From Sphingomonas sp. (GTDB lineage Bacteria; Pseudomonadota; Alphaproteobacteria; Sphingomonadales; Sphingomonadaceae): 64,000 nt of DNA. Positions 43,454 through 54,758 of this stretch are shown here, in pieces. The position numbers and the translations under genes are program-made. The notes under the pieces are model-generated. The model was not told the origin of the DNA. It did no database searches and saw only the letters and a list, made by a program, of their open reading frames with translations. The DNA lies in NCBI GenBank assembly GCA_017849555.1, contig JAFIGU010000056.1, positions 1 to 64,000 of the forward strand. The letters run 5' to 3'. Each line of letters starts with the position of its first letter. Positions within the stretch are counted from its first letter, which is position 1.

Positions 43454-43497
43454 AACGGCGAGATGTATTCGTTATGTTTATCTGGCGCGGGGCGCCA
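43454..43497. repeat. 44-bp direct repeat, right copy
   Basis: Identical to 37601-37644 except for one base. The flanking sequences differ on both sides, so the repeat unit is confined to about 44 bp. The distance between copies is 5.85 kb. Confidence 0.85.
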
Positions 43498-43523
43498 CTT
43501 ATTCCTGATTTGATATCAGAAGG

Positions 43524-43556
43524 TTGGGCGGGGTCGCGTAAGGCGGCCCCGCCCAA
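43524..43556. terminator. Hairpin after the flippase-like gene
   Basis: Perfect arms TTGGGCGGGG (43524-43533) and CCCCGCCCAA (43547-43556) are followed on the + strand by TCTTGTTTT. It ends transcription of the minus-strand gene at 43602, or of both directions. Confidence 0.6.
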
Positions 43557-43601
43557 TCTTGTTTTCGGCTGGTCGAGCGTGCGGCATGCGCCGCTCGGTG
43601 A

Positions 43602-44639
43602 TCAGTTGGGCAGCGTCTCGAGCTGCGCGGGCGCGGGATCGTAGCCGGCCGGCGTGGTGGCGGGGCGCAGCCAGCCGATCTCGTGGAGCAGGAACAGGAC
43701 CAGCCCCACCGCCAGCGGAATCAGATAATAGACCACGCGATAGACCAGCAGCGCCGCGAACAATGTCGCGCGGTCGATTCGCGGTAACGCGACCAGCATC
43801 ACCGTTTCGAACACCCCGACCCCGCCCGGCGCGTGCGCGAGCAGCCCCGAGACGAACGCCACGACATAGCCGAGCAGCAAGTCGGGGAACGCCGAGAGCG
43901 ACAGCCCCGGGACGAGCACGAACAAAGCCGCGGTCGCCAGCGCGATATCGAGCGCGGCAAGCGCGAACTGGAGGAGCGCCAGCCGCACCGTCGGTAGCAC
44001 CAAGGTCCAGCCGAACAGCTTGAGCGACCGCCCCGCGGCGCGATGCAGGACGGCCAGCGTCACGGCGATGCCGCCGAGCACCAGCGCGCCGGTCATCACG
44101 CGCGCGGCGGGGCTGATCTCCAGCGCGCCGATCGTCAACGCGCCGGGCCGGAGGATCAGCCCGATGCCGAGCAGCAGGAAGACCCCGCACCAGAAGGTGA
44201 CCCCGGCGATGATCATGATCTGCGCCACTTCGCCCAGCGTGAAGCCGGCGTGGCGATAGACGCGCCAGCGCGCGGTGCCCCCGGTCAGCACGGCAAAGCC
44301 GAAATTGTGGCTGAAGATATAGCTGGTGAAGGCGGCCAGCGCGGTGGTCGGATAGCGCGCGCGGCGCCCGATGATGCGCTGCGCGATCATGTCGTAGCCG
44401 GTAAGGACGAAATAGCTCAGCGCGGTGATCGCCAGCGACAGCAGCAACCGCCCCGATCCGATCCGGCGGATCGCGGCGTCGATTTCGTCACGGCTGGTAT
44501 TGCTGAGGATATGGCGCAACGCAGTCACCGCCACCGCGACGACGATCAGCATCAGCACCCCGACGATCCAGCGCCCCGCGCGACGCTTGGCGTCGTCGCT
44601 CATCAGGCGGGTGGCGAGGGGGGAAGACGGCCGATCCAT
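43602..44639 (-). CDS. UPF0104/LPG-synthase-like flippase domain membrane protein
   Basis: The 345-residue protein has about eight membrane spans and the UPF0104/YbhN-like landmarks: SYFVLTGYDMIAQRII early, HNFGFAVLTGGTARWRVYRH, and the late GLLAHAPGGVGVFETVML. It resembles the transmembrane part of lysylphosphatidylglycerol synthases but lacks the synthase domain, so it may flip a lipid or glycolipid. Starts at 44639 or 44603 are both possible; neither has a strong ribosome site. Confidence 0.8.
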   Translation of the reverse strand: MDRPSSPLATRLMSDDAKRRAGRWIVGVLMLIVVAVAVTALRHILSNTSRDEIDAAIRRIGSGRLLLSLAITALSYFVLTGYDMIAQRIIGRRARYPTTALAAFTSYIFSHNFGFAVLTGGTARWRVYRHAGFTLGEVAQIMIIAGVTFWCGVFLLLGIGLILRPGALTIGALEISPAARVMTGALVLGGIAVTLAVLHRAAGRSLKLFGWTLVLPTVRLALLQFALAALDIALATAALFVLVPGLSLSAFPDLLLGYVVAFVSGLLAHAPGGVGVFETVMLVALPRIDRATLFAALLVYRVVYYLIPLAVGLVLFLLHEIGWLRPATTPAGYDPAPAQLETLPN

Positions 44640-44909
44640 ACCTAAATCACTTTCGCGAGGCCGCCCGGGTGGGGTACGAGTCGGCGCTACCTCCTTCGCC
44701 ATCAAAACCGGGAGCGTAAATACCCAATGCGACCCCCGACGCGAACCGGCCGCTGTTCGTCGTCGCGCTGGCCCGGGTGATCAGGCGCGAACCCAAAAGC
44801 CTGATTTGCAACGGGACCTTTCTTAACAGCGGCTGCATGTTATGTTCAGCATAGGTCACAGGTCGGCCGATCATAATCCGGGCTCAGATTTCAAAGGAGG
44901 GTTTACGCC

Positions 44910-45212
44910 ATGCGCAAGACTTTGATCATGTCGACGGTGATGGCTTCACTGATGGTTCCGGTTGCCACCATTCCGACGGAGGCTGGTGCGCAGACCTACA
45001 ATCGCGGCCATCAGCGGCATCACCACTATCGCTGCAAGCGCAGCAGCGGCACCACCGGCCTGATCGCCGGCGGCGCGGGCGGTGCGCTGCTCGGTAATGC
45101 GCTTGGCGGCGGCACGCTCGGCACGGTTGCCGGCGGCGTCGGCGGTGCCTTGCTCGGTCGTCACCTCGACAAGAAGCATGACGCCGCGCAGAACCGTCGT
45201 AACGGCTGCTGA
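44910..45212 (+). CDS. Glycine-zipper 2TM domain exported protein
   Basis: The 100-residue protein has a signal peptide ending near AGAQT, a His-rich patch (GHQRHHHYRCK), and a glycine-zipper repeat (GLIAGGAGGALLGNALGGG, TVAGGVGGALLGRHLDKKHD). These are small cell-envelope proteins related to Rick_17kDa/OsmB types. AAAGGAGGG precedes ATG 44910. Confidence 0.85.
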   Translation: MRKTLIMSTVMASLMVPVATIPTEAGAQTYNRGHQRHHHYRCKRSSGTTGLIAGGAGGALLGNALGGGTLGTVAGGVGGALLGRHLDKKHDAAQNRRNGC

Positions 45213-45237
45213 TCCGACAGCGTCCTACGGGGCTTCG

Positions 45238-45276
45238 GGCCGGGCTGCGGAAATACCCGCGGCCCGGCCTTTGTCT
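45238..45276 (+). terminator. Intrinsic terminator after glycine-zipper gene
   Basis: Arms GGCCGGGC-T-GCGG (45238-45250) and CCGC-G-GCCCGGCC (45257-45269) pair with one T-G wobble around a 6-base loop and are followed by TTTGTCTT. Confidence 0.82.
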
Positions 45277-45323
45277 TCTGCGCGATCGCAATAGCCCCTC
45301 GCGCCATTCGGCTCGTGACGAAC

Positions 45324-46133
45324 TTAAAGCGCGATCCCGGCGCGCCCGGCAAGATCGGTGATATATTGCCAGGCGACCCGCCCCGAGCGGCTGCCGCGCC
45401 GCGTCGCCCATTGCACCGCCTCCGCGGCGTCGAACGGCAGGCCGTAACGCTCGGTATAGCCGCGCACGATCGCCAGATAATGATCCTGATCGACAACGTG
45501 GAAGCCGAGGCTCAGCCCGAAGCGGTCTGCGAGCGCGAGCTGGTCGTCGACCGAATCGCGCGGGTTGATCGCATTTTCCTGCTCATGAATGTCGCGCGGG
45601 ACGAGATGGCGGCGGTTCGACGTTACCACCAGCCGCGCATTGGCCGGCCGCGCCTCCGCGCCGCCTTCGAGCAGCGACCGTAGCGTCCGCGCATCGCGCA
45701 CCGCATCGATCCCGAGATCGTCGAGGAACAGCACGAACGCGCGCGGCACATGCGCGATCGTCGCAAACAGCGCCGGCAGGGTATCGAGGCGGTCGGCCGC
45801 CACTTCGATCAACGCCAGCGCGCCGCCTTCGGCCTGGATCGCCGCGACGCTCGCCTTGACCAGCGCCGACTTGCCGGTGCCGCGCGCGCCCCATAGCAGC
45901 ACGTCCTGCGCGGCATGCCCCGCGGCAAGGCGCGCGAGATTGTCGTGGAGCACTTCTTTCTGCGCATCGACCCCCTGCAACAGCGCGATCGGCACCGGCG
46001 CGAAGGCACGAGTCGGGAGCAGCACGCGATCGCGCCACACATAAGCCGGATGCGCCAGCGGATCGGCGGAAACCGGCGGCGGCGGAGCGAGGCGCTCCAG
46101 CGCGGCGGCGATGCGGGCGAGGGTTGCTTCCAT
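45324..46133 (-). CDS. AAA-type ATPase, DUF815 family
   Basis: The 269-residue protein has a P-loop in LWGARGTGKSALVKASV (about residues 80-95) and a Walker B at FVLFLDDLGIDAVRD, then VVTSNRRHL and GLPFDAAEAVQWATRRGSRS with a sensor-2-like Arg. It matches the DUF815 family of unknown function. It lies 79 bases after PrsR on the same strand and may be read from the same transcript. Confidence 0.87.
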   Translation of the reverse strand: MEATLARIAAALERLAPPPPVSADPLAHPAYVWRDRVLLPTRAFAPVPIALLQGVDAQKEVLHDNLARLAAGHAAQDVLLWGARGTGKSALVKASVAAIQAEGGALALIEVAADRLDTLPALFATIAHVPRAFVLFLDDLGIDAVRDARTLRSLLEGGAEARPANARLVVTSNRRHLVPRDIHEQENAINPRDSVDDQLALADRFGLSLGFHVVDQDHYLAIVRGYTERYGLPFDAAEAVQWATRRGSRSGRVAWQYITDLAGRAGIAL

Positions 46134-46212
46134 GCTCCGCCGGCTACCGCAGCGCAGCGCGAAGGGTCAATGCGTGCTTCTCGTCGCCCCGGTTAAGGAT
46201 GGGGCGGCGTGG

Positions 46213-47570
<1,358 letters not shown>

Positions 47571-47574
<4 letters not shown>

Positions 47575-49643
47575 GCTGCCTGCTCCATTGCCGCGGCCGA
47601 GCGCAGCGTGACGCGGAACCGCGTGCCCTCGCGCTCGCGGCTTTCCACCGTCACGCTGCCCCCCATCGTCTCGGCAAGCTGCCGCGCCTCGAACGCGCCG
47701 AGCCCGAACCCGCCCGGCTTGCCCGAGACGAACGGCTTGAACAGCCGGTCGCGCATGAACGCCGGGGACATGCCGCGCCCGGTGTCGATCACCTCGACCG
47801 CCACCTGCCGCGTCGCGGGCAGATCGACGAGATTGAGCGTCACCGGCGCATCCGCCGCGCTCGCCTCGATCGCATTCTGCACGAGATGCCCGAGCAAGGT
47901 TTCCAGCGCGGTGGCGTCCGCCAGCGCATTTACCTCGGGCGCGCCGGTGACGAGGATGACGTGCTGCGCGCGCCGCGCGGCGGCGATCCGCTCGGCCAGC
48001 CGGCGCAGCGACACTTCGCGCAGCGCCTCGCCGCGGCCGCCGTGGTGCTGGGAGAGGCGCGCGAGCAGATTGTTCATGCGCTGTGCCGAATCGCGCAACG
48101 TCTCGACCATGTCCGCACGGAAGGCGGGATTGTCGGCGTGGCGCTCGGCATTGCGTGCAAGCAGCGTCAATTGGCTCACCAGATTCTTGAGATCGTGCAT
48201 GATAAAGGCGAAACGGCGGTTGAATTCGTCGAAGCGCCGCGCGTCGGCCAAGGCGTCATGCGCGCGTTCCTCGGCGAGATAGCTCGCCACCTGCCGCCCC
48301 GCGACGCCGAGCAGGTCGAAATCCTCCCAGTCGAGCGCGCGGTCGAGCGGGGGGCGGGCGAGGACGATCGCGCCGGTCAGCTGGTCGAAATGGCAGAGCG
48401 GAACGATCGCCCAGACGTGGTCGCGCTCGACGAGCCACGACGGGGCGGCGGCGCGCTCCTCGGCGGGGGCGGTGCCGTCGCGCACCGCGTCGAGCGCGAC
48501 GATCCGCTGGGTCGCGGCGAGATGGCGATGAAGCGCCGCGTCGCCGCCAGCGGGGTCGGCGTCGTCCTCGGGCCAGTTCCAGCCCGCGCCGCGCTCCAGC
48601 CCGCCGTCGCGCGCGAGCAGCAGCAGCCCCGCGGGGGAATCGGTGACGTCCGCTACCGCCTTCACCACACGGATCCCCAACGGTGCAGCGCTGTCGCCCG
48701 GCGTGCCGAGCGTCTCGGTGAAGCGAAGCCATTCGGCGCGATAATCGTAGCGGTGGGTGAAAAGATGCTTGGCGACCAGGACCTTGGCCCAGGCGCGCAG
48801 CCACGGCGTCGATACGCCCGTCAGCAGCGCCGCCGCGGTGCCGAAGACGAAGGCGGTCTGCGCCAGCCGGATATGGTTCCCGCCGAGCTGGCCGATCAGG
48901 CTGATCGCCAGCCCGATCACGACGACATAGACCCCCGCGACGAGCAACGAGATCGCCAGGAACGCCACGTTGCGCGACAATTGCAACGTCCATTCGCCGT
49001 TGCGCTGCACCGCCAGCCCGAACAGCGGGGCGAAGGCGATCAGCGCGAGGCCGCGCGCCGCGATCAACCCGTCGGAGATTCCGGTCGACGTCCACAGCGC
49101 GAGATTGATGACGGTATCGATGACGAACATCAGCGCCATCGCCAGCGCCGCGGCGCGAATCCCGCCGCGCCCGGCGGCGGACAGCCGCGCCTGCATGCGA
49201 TAGATCAGCAGCAGCGCTGTGACGCTTCCCAGCATGCGGAACGCGACCCGCGCATCGCCGATCGCCGCCTTGTCGCCCGGGGCAGCGGTGGCTTCGGCGA
49301 TCGCCAGCCCCGTCGCGATCACGAAGGTGAGTGCGCAGGCGATATAGACGGCGGTGAGCCAGCGACCCCCCGCGTCGGCGGGTTCACGCCGCGCGAGGAC
49401 GTAGATGAAGCCGAGCCAGGCGAGGTTGCGGGCGCCCTCCGCAAGCCGGGTGATCGGATCGCGCGCGTCGATCCCGGCGGCGGCCAGCGCCCATAAGGCG
49501 GTGGCGCCGAGCGCGACGATCAGCGTAATGCGGGGAAGCCCGCCGTCGCGCTGGCGGAGCTGCACCAGCGCCAGCACCCCGAACAGGAAGGCGGCGAGCG
49601 CGTGGCTCCACAGGGTCAGCGGCGGTTGCACCTCACCGCGCAC
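47571..49643 (-). CDS. prsK: PEP-CTERM system histidine kinase PrsK
   Basis: The 690-residue protein has eight or nine spans in the first 300 residues, then a GAF-like domain and a C-terminal kinase core (HDLKNLVSQLTLLARNAERH; VEVIDTGRGMSPAFMRDRLF; KPFVSGKPGGFGLGAFEARQ). The kinase with a huge membrane part is typical of PrsK, which pairs with PrsR. GTG 49643 overlaps the sugar transferase gene by 11 bases. Confidence 0.92.
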
Positions 49644-51021
49644 CGGCGGGAAACAGCACTACCCGCAAGGTCTGGAGCAGGATCAGCAGATCGAGGAACG
49701 GCGAGTAGTTCTTCGCGTAATAGAGATCATATTCGAGCTTGTGGCGCGCATCGTCGATCGACGCGCCATAGGGATAGTTGATCTGCGCCCAGCCGGTGAT
49801 GCCGGGCTTCACCATATGCCGCTCGGCGTAATAGGGCAGCTCGCGTTCGAGATCGGCGACGAATTGCGGGCGTTCGGGGCGCGGGCCGACGAAACTCATC
49901 TCGCCCTTCAGCACGCTCCAGCATTGCGGCAGTTCGTCGATCCGCACCTTGCGGATGAAGCGCCCGACGCGCGTGACGCGCGGATCCTGCTCCGCCGCCC
50001 ACACCGCCTCGCCCGGAATTTCGGCATCCTGCCGCATCGAGCGCAGCTTGGGGATGTCGAACGGCTCGTTGTACAGCCCGACGCGGCGCTGGCGGTAGAA
50101 GGCGGGGCCCTTGCTCTCCAGCTTGATCGCGATCGCGGTCACCACGATCAGCGGCAGCGCGACGAGCAGCATCAATGCGCTGACGATCACGTCGAACCCG
50201 CGCTTGACCATCGCGGTCAGCATCTGCCCGGAGGAAAAACCGTCGGAAAAGATCAACGCGGAGGGATTGACCGTCTGCAGGTCGATGCGCCCCGTCTCGC
50301 GTTCGAGAAAGGCGGAGAATTCGTTGACCTGCACCCCGGTGGTCTTGATCCGCAGCAGATCCTTGAGCGGCAGCGCGTTGCGCCGCTCCTCGATCGCCAG
50401 CACCACCTCCGACGCGTTGAGCCGCACGACATGGTCGGCGAGGTTGTAGATCGCGTCGCGCGGGATCGCCTGCGGCACCACGATCTCCGGCTCGGCCATC
50501 GCGACATAGCCGACCACCACGAAGCTCGATCCGGGCACCTGTTCCAGCGTTGCCAGCCGGGCGGCGCGCGTCCCGGCGCCGAGCACGACGACGCGGCGTT
50601 TGAACCGCTCGCCGCCGAGGAAGCGCCCGAACAGGATGCGGACCATCACCAGCCCGACGGCGGCGAGCAGCATCGCGTAGAACAGGTTCGACCGCCAGAA
50701 GGTGAAACGCGGCATGACGAAGAACAGCACCGCGAGAAACAAGGCGCCGAGCGATATCGCGACCATCAGTCGCATCGCGGCCTGGCGGATCGAGACGAGG
50801 ACGTCCGCCTGATAGGCGCCGACCGCGATCATCGCGATCATCAGCGGCGCGGCGAACGACAGGAGCTGGGGCAGGCGGGTCCAGATCGGTTCCACCAGCA
50901 TGTCGATCTGCCACGCGCGGAAATCCCATCCGCCCTCTGCCGCGGCGATCAGCAGCATGAAATCCAGCACACCGAGCAGCAGCACCGCGTTCGGTACGTA
51001 GTGCTTGAAAACCCTGATCAT
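49633..51021 (-). CDS. EpsB/XrtA-associated exopolysaccharide sugar transferase
   Basis: The 462-residue protein has four N-terminal spans (from [20 protein letters not shown]), a CoA-binding-like domain ([18 protein letters not shown]), and the C-terminal bacterial sugar transferase ([74 protein letters not shown]). It transfers the first sugar-phosphate onto the lipid carrier. The start at 51021 fits family length. It is divergent from manC. Confidence 0.9.
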   Translation of the reverse strand: MIRVFKHYVPNAVLLLGVLDFMLLIAAAEGGWDFRAWQIDMLVEPIWTRLPQLLSFAAPLMIAMIAVGAYQADVLVSIRQAAMRLMVAISLGALFLAVLFFVMPRFTFWRSNLFYAMLLAAVGLVMVRILFGRFLGGERFKRRVVVLGAGTRAARLATLEQVPGSSFVVVGYVAMAEPEIVVPQAIPRDAIYNLADHVVRLNASEVVLAIEERRNALPLKDLLRIKTTGVQVNEFSAFLERETGRIDLQTVNPSALIFSDGFSSGQMLTAMVKRGFDVIVSALMLLVALPLIVVTAIAIKLESKGPAFYRQRRVGLYNEPFDIPKLRSMRQDAEIPGEAVWAAEQDPRVTRVGRFIRKVRIDELPQCWSVLKGEMSFVGPRPERPQFVADLERELPYYAERHMVKPGITGWAQINYPYGASIDDARHKLEYDLYYAKNYSPFLDLLILLQTLRVVLFPAGAR

Positions 51022-51178
51022 TTTCCCGGCATCCGATCCCCGGTGTAAGCTTCTCCGACAGGTGATCGCAGCAAATGGCAAAAAAAGGCTGAAGAGCCGT
51101 GCCCATAACGAGACGGATCGAATGGTTGCGAGCCGCATTATCCGATAGCAATAGTGACCGAACCAGGCGGAGAAATGC

Positions 51179-52231
51179 ATGCCGATTTCCAGGACGATCG
51201 TTCCCGTAATCCTGTCAGGCGGAGCGGGGACGCGGCTGTGGCCGATGTCGCGCCCGGAAATGCCCAAACAGATGCTCGCGCTCACCGCGCCCGAGACGAT
51301 GCTGCAGCTCACCGCGGCGCGGGCGCGCGGCGCGGGCTATGGTGCGCCGATCGTCGTCGCCAACGCGCGTCATGCCGATATGATCGAGGAACAGCTCGAT
51401 GCGATCGACATGGCGCCCGCCGCGCTGATCCTCGAACCGGCCGGGCGCAACACCGCGCCGGCGATCGCGCTTGCCGCGCTGGCGGTGGAGGATCGCGCCG
51501 CGCCGCTGCTGGTGATGCCGTCCGATCATGTGATCGCCGATGTCGCCGCCTTCCACCGCGCGATCGCCGCCGCGCTGCCGCTCGTCGACGAGGGGTGGCT
51601 GGTGACCTTCGGCATCACCCCGGACGCGCCCGAGACGGGCTATGGCTATATCCGCGCCGGCGCCGAGATCGCCGAGGGGGTGCATCAGGTCGAGCGTTTC
51701 GTCGAGAAGCCCCCGCTCGACGCCGCCAAGGCGATGCTGGCGAGTGGCGATCATGTGTGGAACGGCGGAATCTTCCTGTTCCGCGCCGACGCCTATCTCG
51801 CGGCGTTGGGCGAGTTCGAGCCGGCGATGCTCGATGCGGTGACCCGCGCGATGGCGGGCGCGCAACGCGAAGCGTGTCGCCTGACCCCCGCCGCCGACGC
51901 TTTCGCGCAATCCCCCGATCGCTCGATCGATTATGCCGTGATGGAGCATGCCGCGCGTGTCGCGGTGGTGCCCGTCTCGATGGGGTGGAACGATGTCGGC
52001 AGCTGGGACGCGCTCCACGCGCTGTCCGATCGCGATCATGCCGGCAATGCGGTGCGCGGCGAGGTGATCGCGCTTGATTCGACCAATTGCCTGGTGCGCA
52101 GTGACGGCGCGCGCGTGGCGATGATCGGGGTCAGCGACCTGATCGTCGTCGCGAGCGGCGACGACATCCTGATCCTGCCGCGCGGGCGCAGTCAGGATGT
52201 CCGCCAGTTGCTAGAGGCAATGAAGAGCTAG
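51179..52231 (+). CDS. manC: Mannose-1-phosphate guanylyltransferase
   Basis: The 350-residue protein begins IVPVILSGGAGTRLWPMSRP and has EPAGRNTAPAIALAAL, DHVIADVAAFHRAI, VERFVEKPPLDAAKAML and HVWNGGIFLFRADAY, the nucleotidyltransferase pattern of GDP-mannose synthesis. No C-terminal isomerase domain is present. It supplies GDP-mannose for the exopolysaccharide made by the divergent sugar transferase. Confidence 0.92.
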   Translation: MPISRTIVPVILSGGAGTRLWPMSRPEMPKQMLALTAPETMLQLTAARARGAGYGAPIVVANARHADMIEEQLDAIDMAPAALILEPAGRNTAPAIALAALAVEDRAAPLLVMPSDHVIADVAAFHRAIAAALPLVDEGWLVTFGITPDAPETGYGYIRAGAEIAEGVHQVERFVEKPPLDAAKAMLASGDHVWNGGIFLFRADAYLAALGEFEPAMLDAVTRAMAGAQREACRLTPAADAFAQSPDRSIDYAVMEHAARVAVVPVSMGWNDVGSWDALHALSDRDHAGNAVRGEVIALDSTNCLVRSDGARVAMIGVSDLIVVASGDDILILPRGRSQDVRQLLEAMKS

Positions 52232-52293
52232 CGGCAACGCTAGAAGAAAATATTCACAGGGTGTTCAATCCGCGATCGTTATGCCACGCGGTG

Positions 52294-52590
52294 ATGAGGA
52301 TGTGGATCACCGCGTTTCTGCTGCTGCTCGCCGCATCGCCGGCGCTCGCCGCGCCCGATCCGGGGCGCGAGGCGAGCGCCGCGTGGCAGGCGACGCGTCA
52401 GGGCCGCATCCTTCCGCTCAAGGAGATCGAGCGCCGTATCGTCCCGACGATGAAGGGCGCGCAATATATCGGCTTCGATCTCGAGCTGCCGAGCGGCGTC
52501 TATACGCTAAAATTCCTGCGCGACGGCACGGTGATCTGGGTCGATGTCGACGGCCGCACCGGCCAGGTGATCGGGCGCACCGGGCGTTGA
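52294..52590 (+). CDS. PepSY-like periplasmic protein, FeuN-type candidate
   Basis: The 98-residue protein has a signal peptide (WITAFLLLLAASPALAAPDP) and a PepSY-like tail (RILPLKEIERRIVPTMKGAQ; YTLKFLRDGTVIWVDVDGRT; GQVIGRTGR). GTG 52261 is a possible earlier start. It is just upstream of a FeuP/FeuQ-like regulator-kinase pair. Small periplasmic FeuN inhibits FeuQ in rhizobia, so a similar role is plausible. Confidence 0.8.
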   Translation: MRMWITAFLLLLAASPALAAPDPGREASAAWQATRQGRILPLKEIERRIVPTMKGAQYIGFDLELPSGVYTLKFLRDGTVIWVDVDGRTGQVIGRTGR

Positions 52591-52657
52591 CAAGCCGTGG
52601 ATTTCATCGCGCACGCTTCGGTGATAACCGACCAGATACAACCCAAAGGGAGAAACC

Positions 52658-53323
52658 ATGCGCGTCCTGATCGTCGAAGACGAGCCGAATCTCGGCCAGC
52701 AGCTCAAGAGCACGCTGGAAGGCGCGGGCTATGCCATCGATCTCGCCACCGACGGCGAGGAGGGACATTTCCTGGGCTCGACAGAAAGTTATGACGCGAT
52801 CGTGCTCGATCTCGGCCTGCCGGAGATCGACGGGCTGACCGTGCTCGATCGCTGGCGCAAGGAGGGCAAGACCACCCCGGTGCTGGTGCTCACCGCGCGG
52901 GATAGCTGGTCGGACAAGGTCGCCGGGCTCGATGCGGGCGCCGACGATTATGTCGCCAAGCCGTTTCAGACCGAGGAATTGATCGCCCGGCTGCGTGCGC
53001 TGATCCGCCGCGCGTCGGGCAACGCCTCGTCGGAGCTGACCGCGGGCGATGTCCGGCTCGATACGCGCTCGGGCAAGGTGACCCGCGCCGGCGAGCCGGT
53101 GGAGCTCACCGCGCCGGAATAGGAATTGCTCAGCTATCTGCTCCAGCACACGCGCAAGGTGGTGCGCCGTACCGAGCTGATCGAGCATATCTACGACCAG
53201 GATTTCGATCGCGATTCGAACACGATCGAGGTGTTCGTTACGCGCATCCGCAAGAAATTGGGGCAGGATGTGATCACCACGATCCGCGGCCTCGGCTACA
53301 GCCTCGAGGAGCCGACGGCTTAA
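52658..53323 (+). pseudogene. FeuP-like response regulator interrupted by an in-frame TAG
   Basis: The receiver domain is intact: MRVLIVEDEPNLGQQLKSTL, EGHFLG, LDLGLPEIDG and WSDKVAGLDAGADDYVAKPF, matching FeuP-type regulators. At 53120-53122, within the winged-helix domain (ELTAPE then ELLSYLLQHTRKVVRRTEL), a TAG replaces the aromatic residue, usually Tyr, of relatives. The reading frame continues to 53323 with an intact DNA-binding wing (NTIEVFVTRIRKKLG). A TAC or TAT to TAG change would explain it. Either the gene is inactivated, translated by readthrough, or this is a sequencing error. Confidence 0.8.
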
Positions 53324-53337
53324 GCCGCGCGGGGCCG

Positions 53338-54714
53338 ATGACCGCCGACGTACAGGAAAGATTTCGCGCGGTTCGCCGCAACGGATCGCTGACGCGGCGG
53401 ATGATCCTCATCGCGGCGGCGTGGATCCTGCTGCTGCTCGCCGGCGGCGGGCTGGCGCTCGATCGCGTGCTCGCCAGCGCGGTGACGCGCAATTTCGACG
53501 ATCAGCTCGAATATGTCCTGCAGTCGCTGCTCGTCTCGGCCGAGATCGGCCCGGACGGCGAGGTGATCTTCAACCGCGAGCCCGCCGACCAGCGCTTCTT
53601 GGAGCCCTATTCGGGGCTTTACTGGCAGGTCTCCGCGCCGGGGCGGGAGCCGTTTCCGTCGCGGTCGTTATGGGACCGCCAACTCGCGTACGGCGCCAAT
53701 CACGACGATCGCAGCGTTCACACCTATGATAGCAGCCAGTTCCGCGACGAGAAACTGCGCGTGGTCGAGCGCGACGTCACGCTGCCGCGCTCCAAGACGC
53801 GCTGGCGCTTTCAGGTCGCGCAGAGCCGCAGCGGGCTCGATGCGCAGATCGACGTGCTGCGCCGGACATTGGTGCGCAGCTTCCTGCTGCTCGGGCTCGG
53901 GCTGATCGTGCTGGCGGCGTTGCAGACCTTTTACGGCCTGCTTCCCCTGCGCAAATTGCGGCTGGAGATCGCCAAGATGCGCGGCGGGCGGATCAACCGT
54001 ATCTCGGGCGACATGCCGGTCGAGGTCGCGCCGCTGGTCGAGGAACTGAACGCGCTCGTCGCGCATAATGAGGTGCAGGCGGAGGAGGCGCGGCGCCACG
54101 CCGGCAATCTCGCGCACGCGCTCAAGACCCCGCTGACCGTGATCATGAACGCGGCGACCGCCAATGCCGACGATTTGTCCGAAACCGTGGTGCGCGAGGC
54201 GCGGACGATGCGGCGGCAGGTCGATCACCATCTCGCACGGGCGCGTGCCGTCGGCCGGCGCGGATCGGCGCACAGCCGCGCCGAGGTGTGGCCGTCGATC
54301 GAATCGGTCGAGCGCGCGGTGCAGCGGCTTTATCCGCATGTCCGCATCGACATGGACGGGCGCAAGGATCTTGTCGCACATATCGAACGCCAGGATCTCG
54401 ACGAGATCATGGGCAATCTGATGGAAAATGCCGCGAAATACGGCGGCGGCAGCCTGTTCGTGACGGTCGCGGCGCAGGCCGGATTCGTCGAGATACTGGT
54501 CGAGGACGACGGCACCGGCATCCCCGAGGAGGAGCGCGTGCGAATCTTCGATCGCGGCGCGCGGCTTGATACCGGCAAGCCGGGGACGGGGTTGGGCCTC
54601 GCGATCGTGCGCGACGTTGCCGAAATTTACGAAGGCACCGTAACGCTTGAAGAAAGCGAGGATCTCGGGGGGTTGTTGGTCCGTCTGCGGCTGCCCATGG
54701 CGCAGGCCGAATAG
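53338..54714 (+). CDS. FeuQ-like sensor histidine kinase
   Basis: The 458-residue protein has two spans (about 22-42 and 178-200) around a periplasmic sensor domain, a HisKA segment of the NLAHALKTPLTVIMNAATAN type, and an ATPase domain (NLMENAAKYGGG; VEDDGTGIPEEERVRIFDRG; GTGLGLAIVRDVAEIYEG). HALKTPL is shared by PhoQ/FeuQ kinases. Its partner gene upstream is interrupted by TAG, which leaves this kinase potentially without an intact regulator. Confidence 0.9.
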   Translation: MTADVQERFRAVRRNGSLTRRMILIAAAWILLLLAGGGLALDRVLASAVTRNFDDQLEYVLQSLLVSAEIGPDGEVIFNREPADQRFLEPYSGLYWQVSAPGREPFPSRSLWDRQLAYGANHDDRSVHTYDSSQFRDEKLRVVERDVTLPRSKTRWRFQVAQSRSGLDAQIDVLRRTLVRSFLLLGLGLIVLAALQTFYGLLPLRKLRLEIAKMRGGRINRISGDMPVEVAPLVEELNALVAHNEVQAEEARRHAGNLAHALKTPLTVIMNAATANADDLSETVVREARTMRRQVDHHLARARAVGRRGSAHSRAEVWPSIESVERAVQRLYPHVRIDMDGRKDLVAHIERQDLDEIMGNLMENAAKYGGGSLFVTVAAQAGFVEILVEDDGTGIPEEERVRIFDRGARLDTGKPGTGLGLAIVRDVAEIYEGTVTLEESEDLGGLLVRLRLPMAQAE

Positions 54715-54758
54715 CATTCATTGAGTATTCGGTAACCAACACAGGTTACGACCGGCGC

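Larger units (their letters stand above)
43135..43601. other. 467-bp stretch without a supported gene
   Basis: It holds the right copy of the 44-bp repeat (43454-43497) and a bidirectional terminator-like hairpin (43524-43556). The rest contains no frame with a ribosome site. It marks the change from accessory to likely host DNA. Confidence 0.55.
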
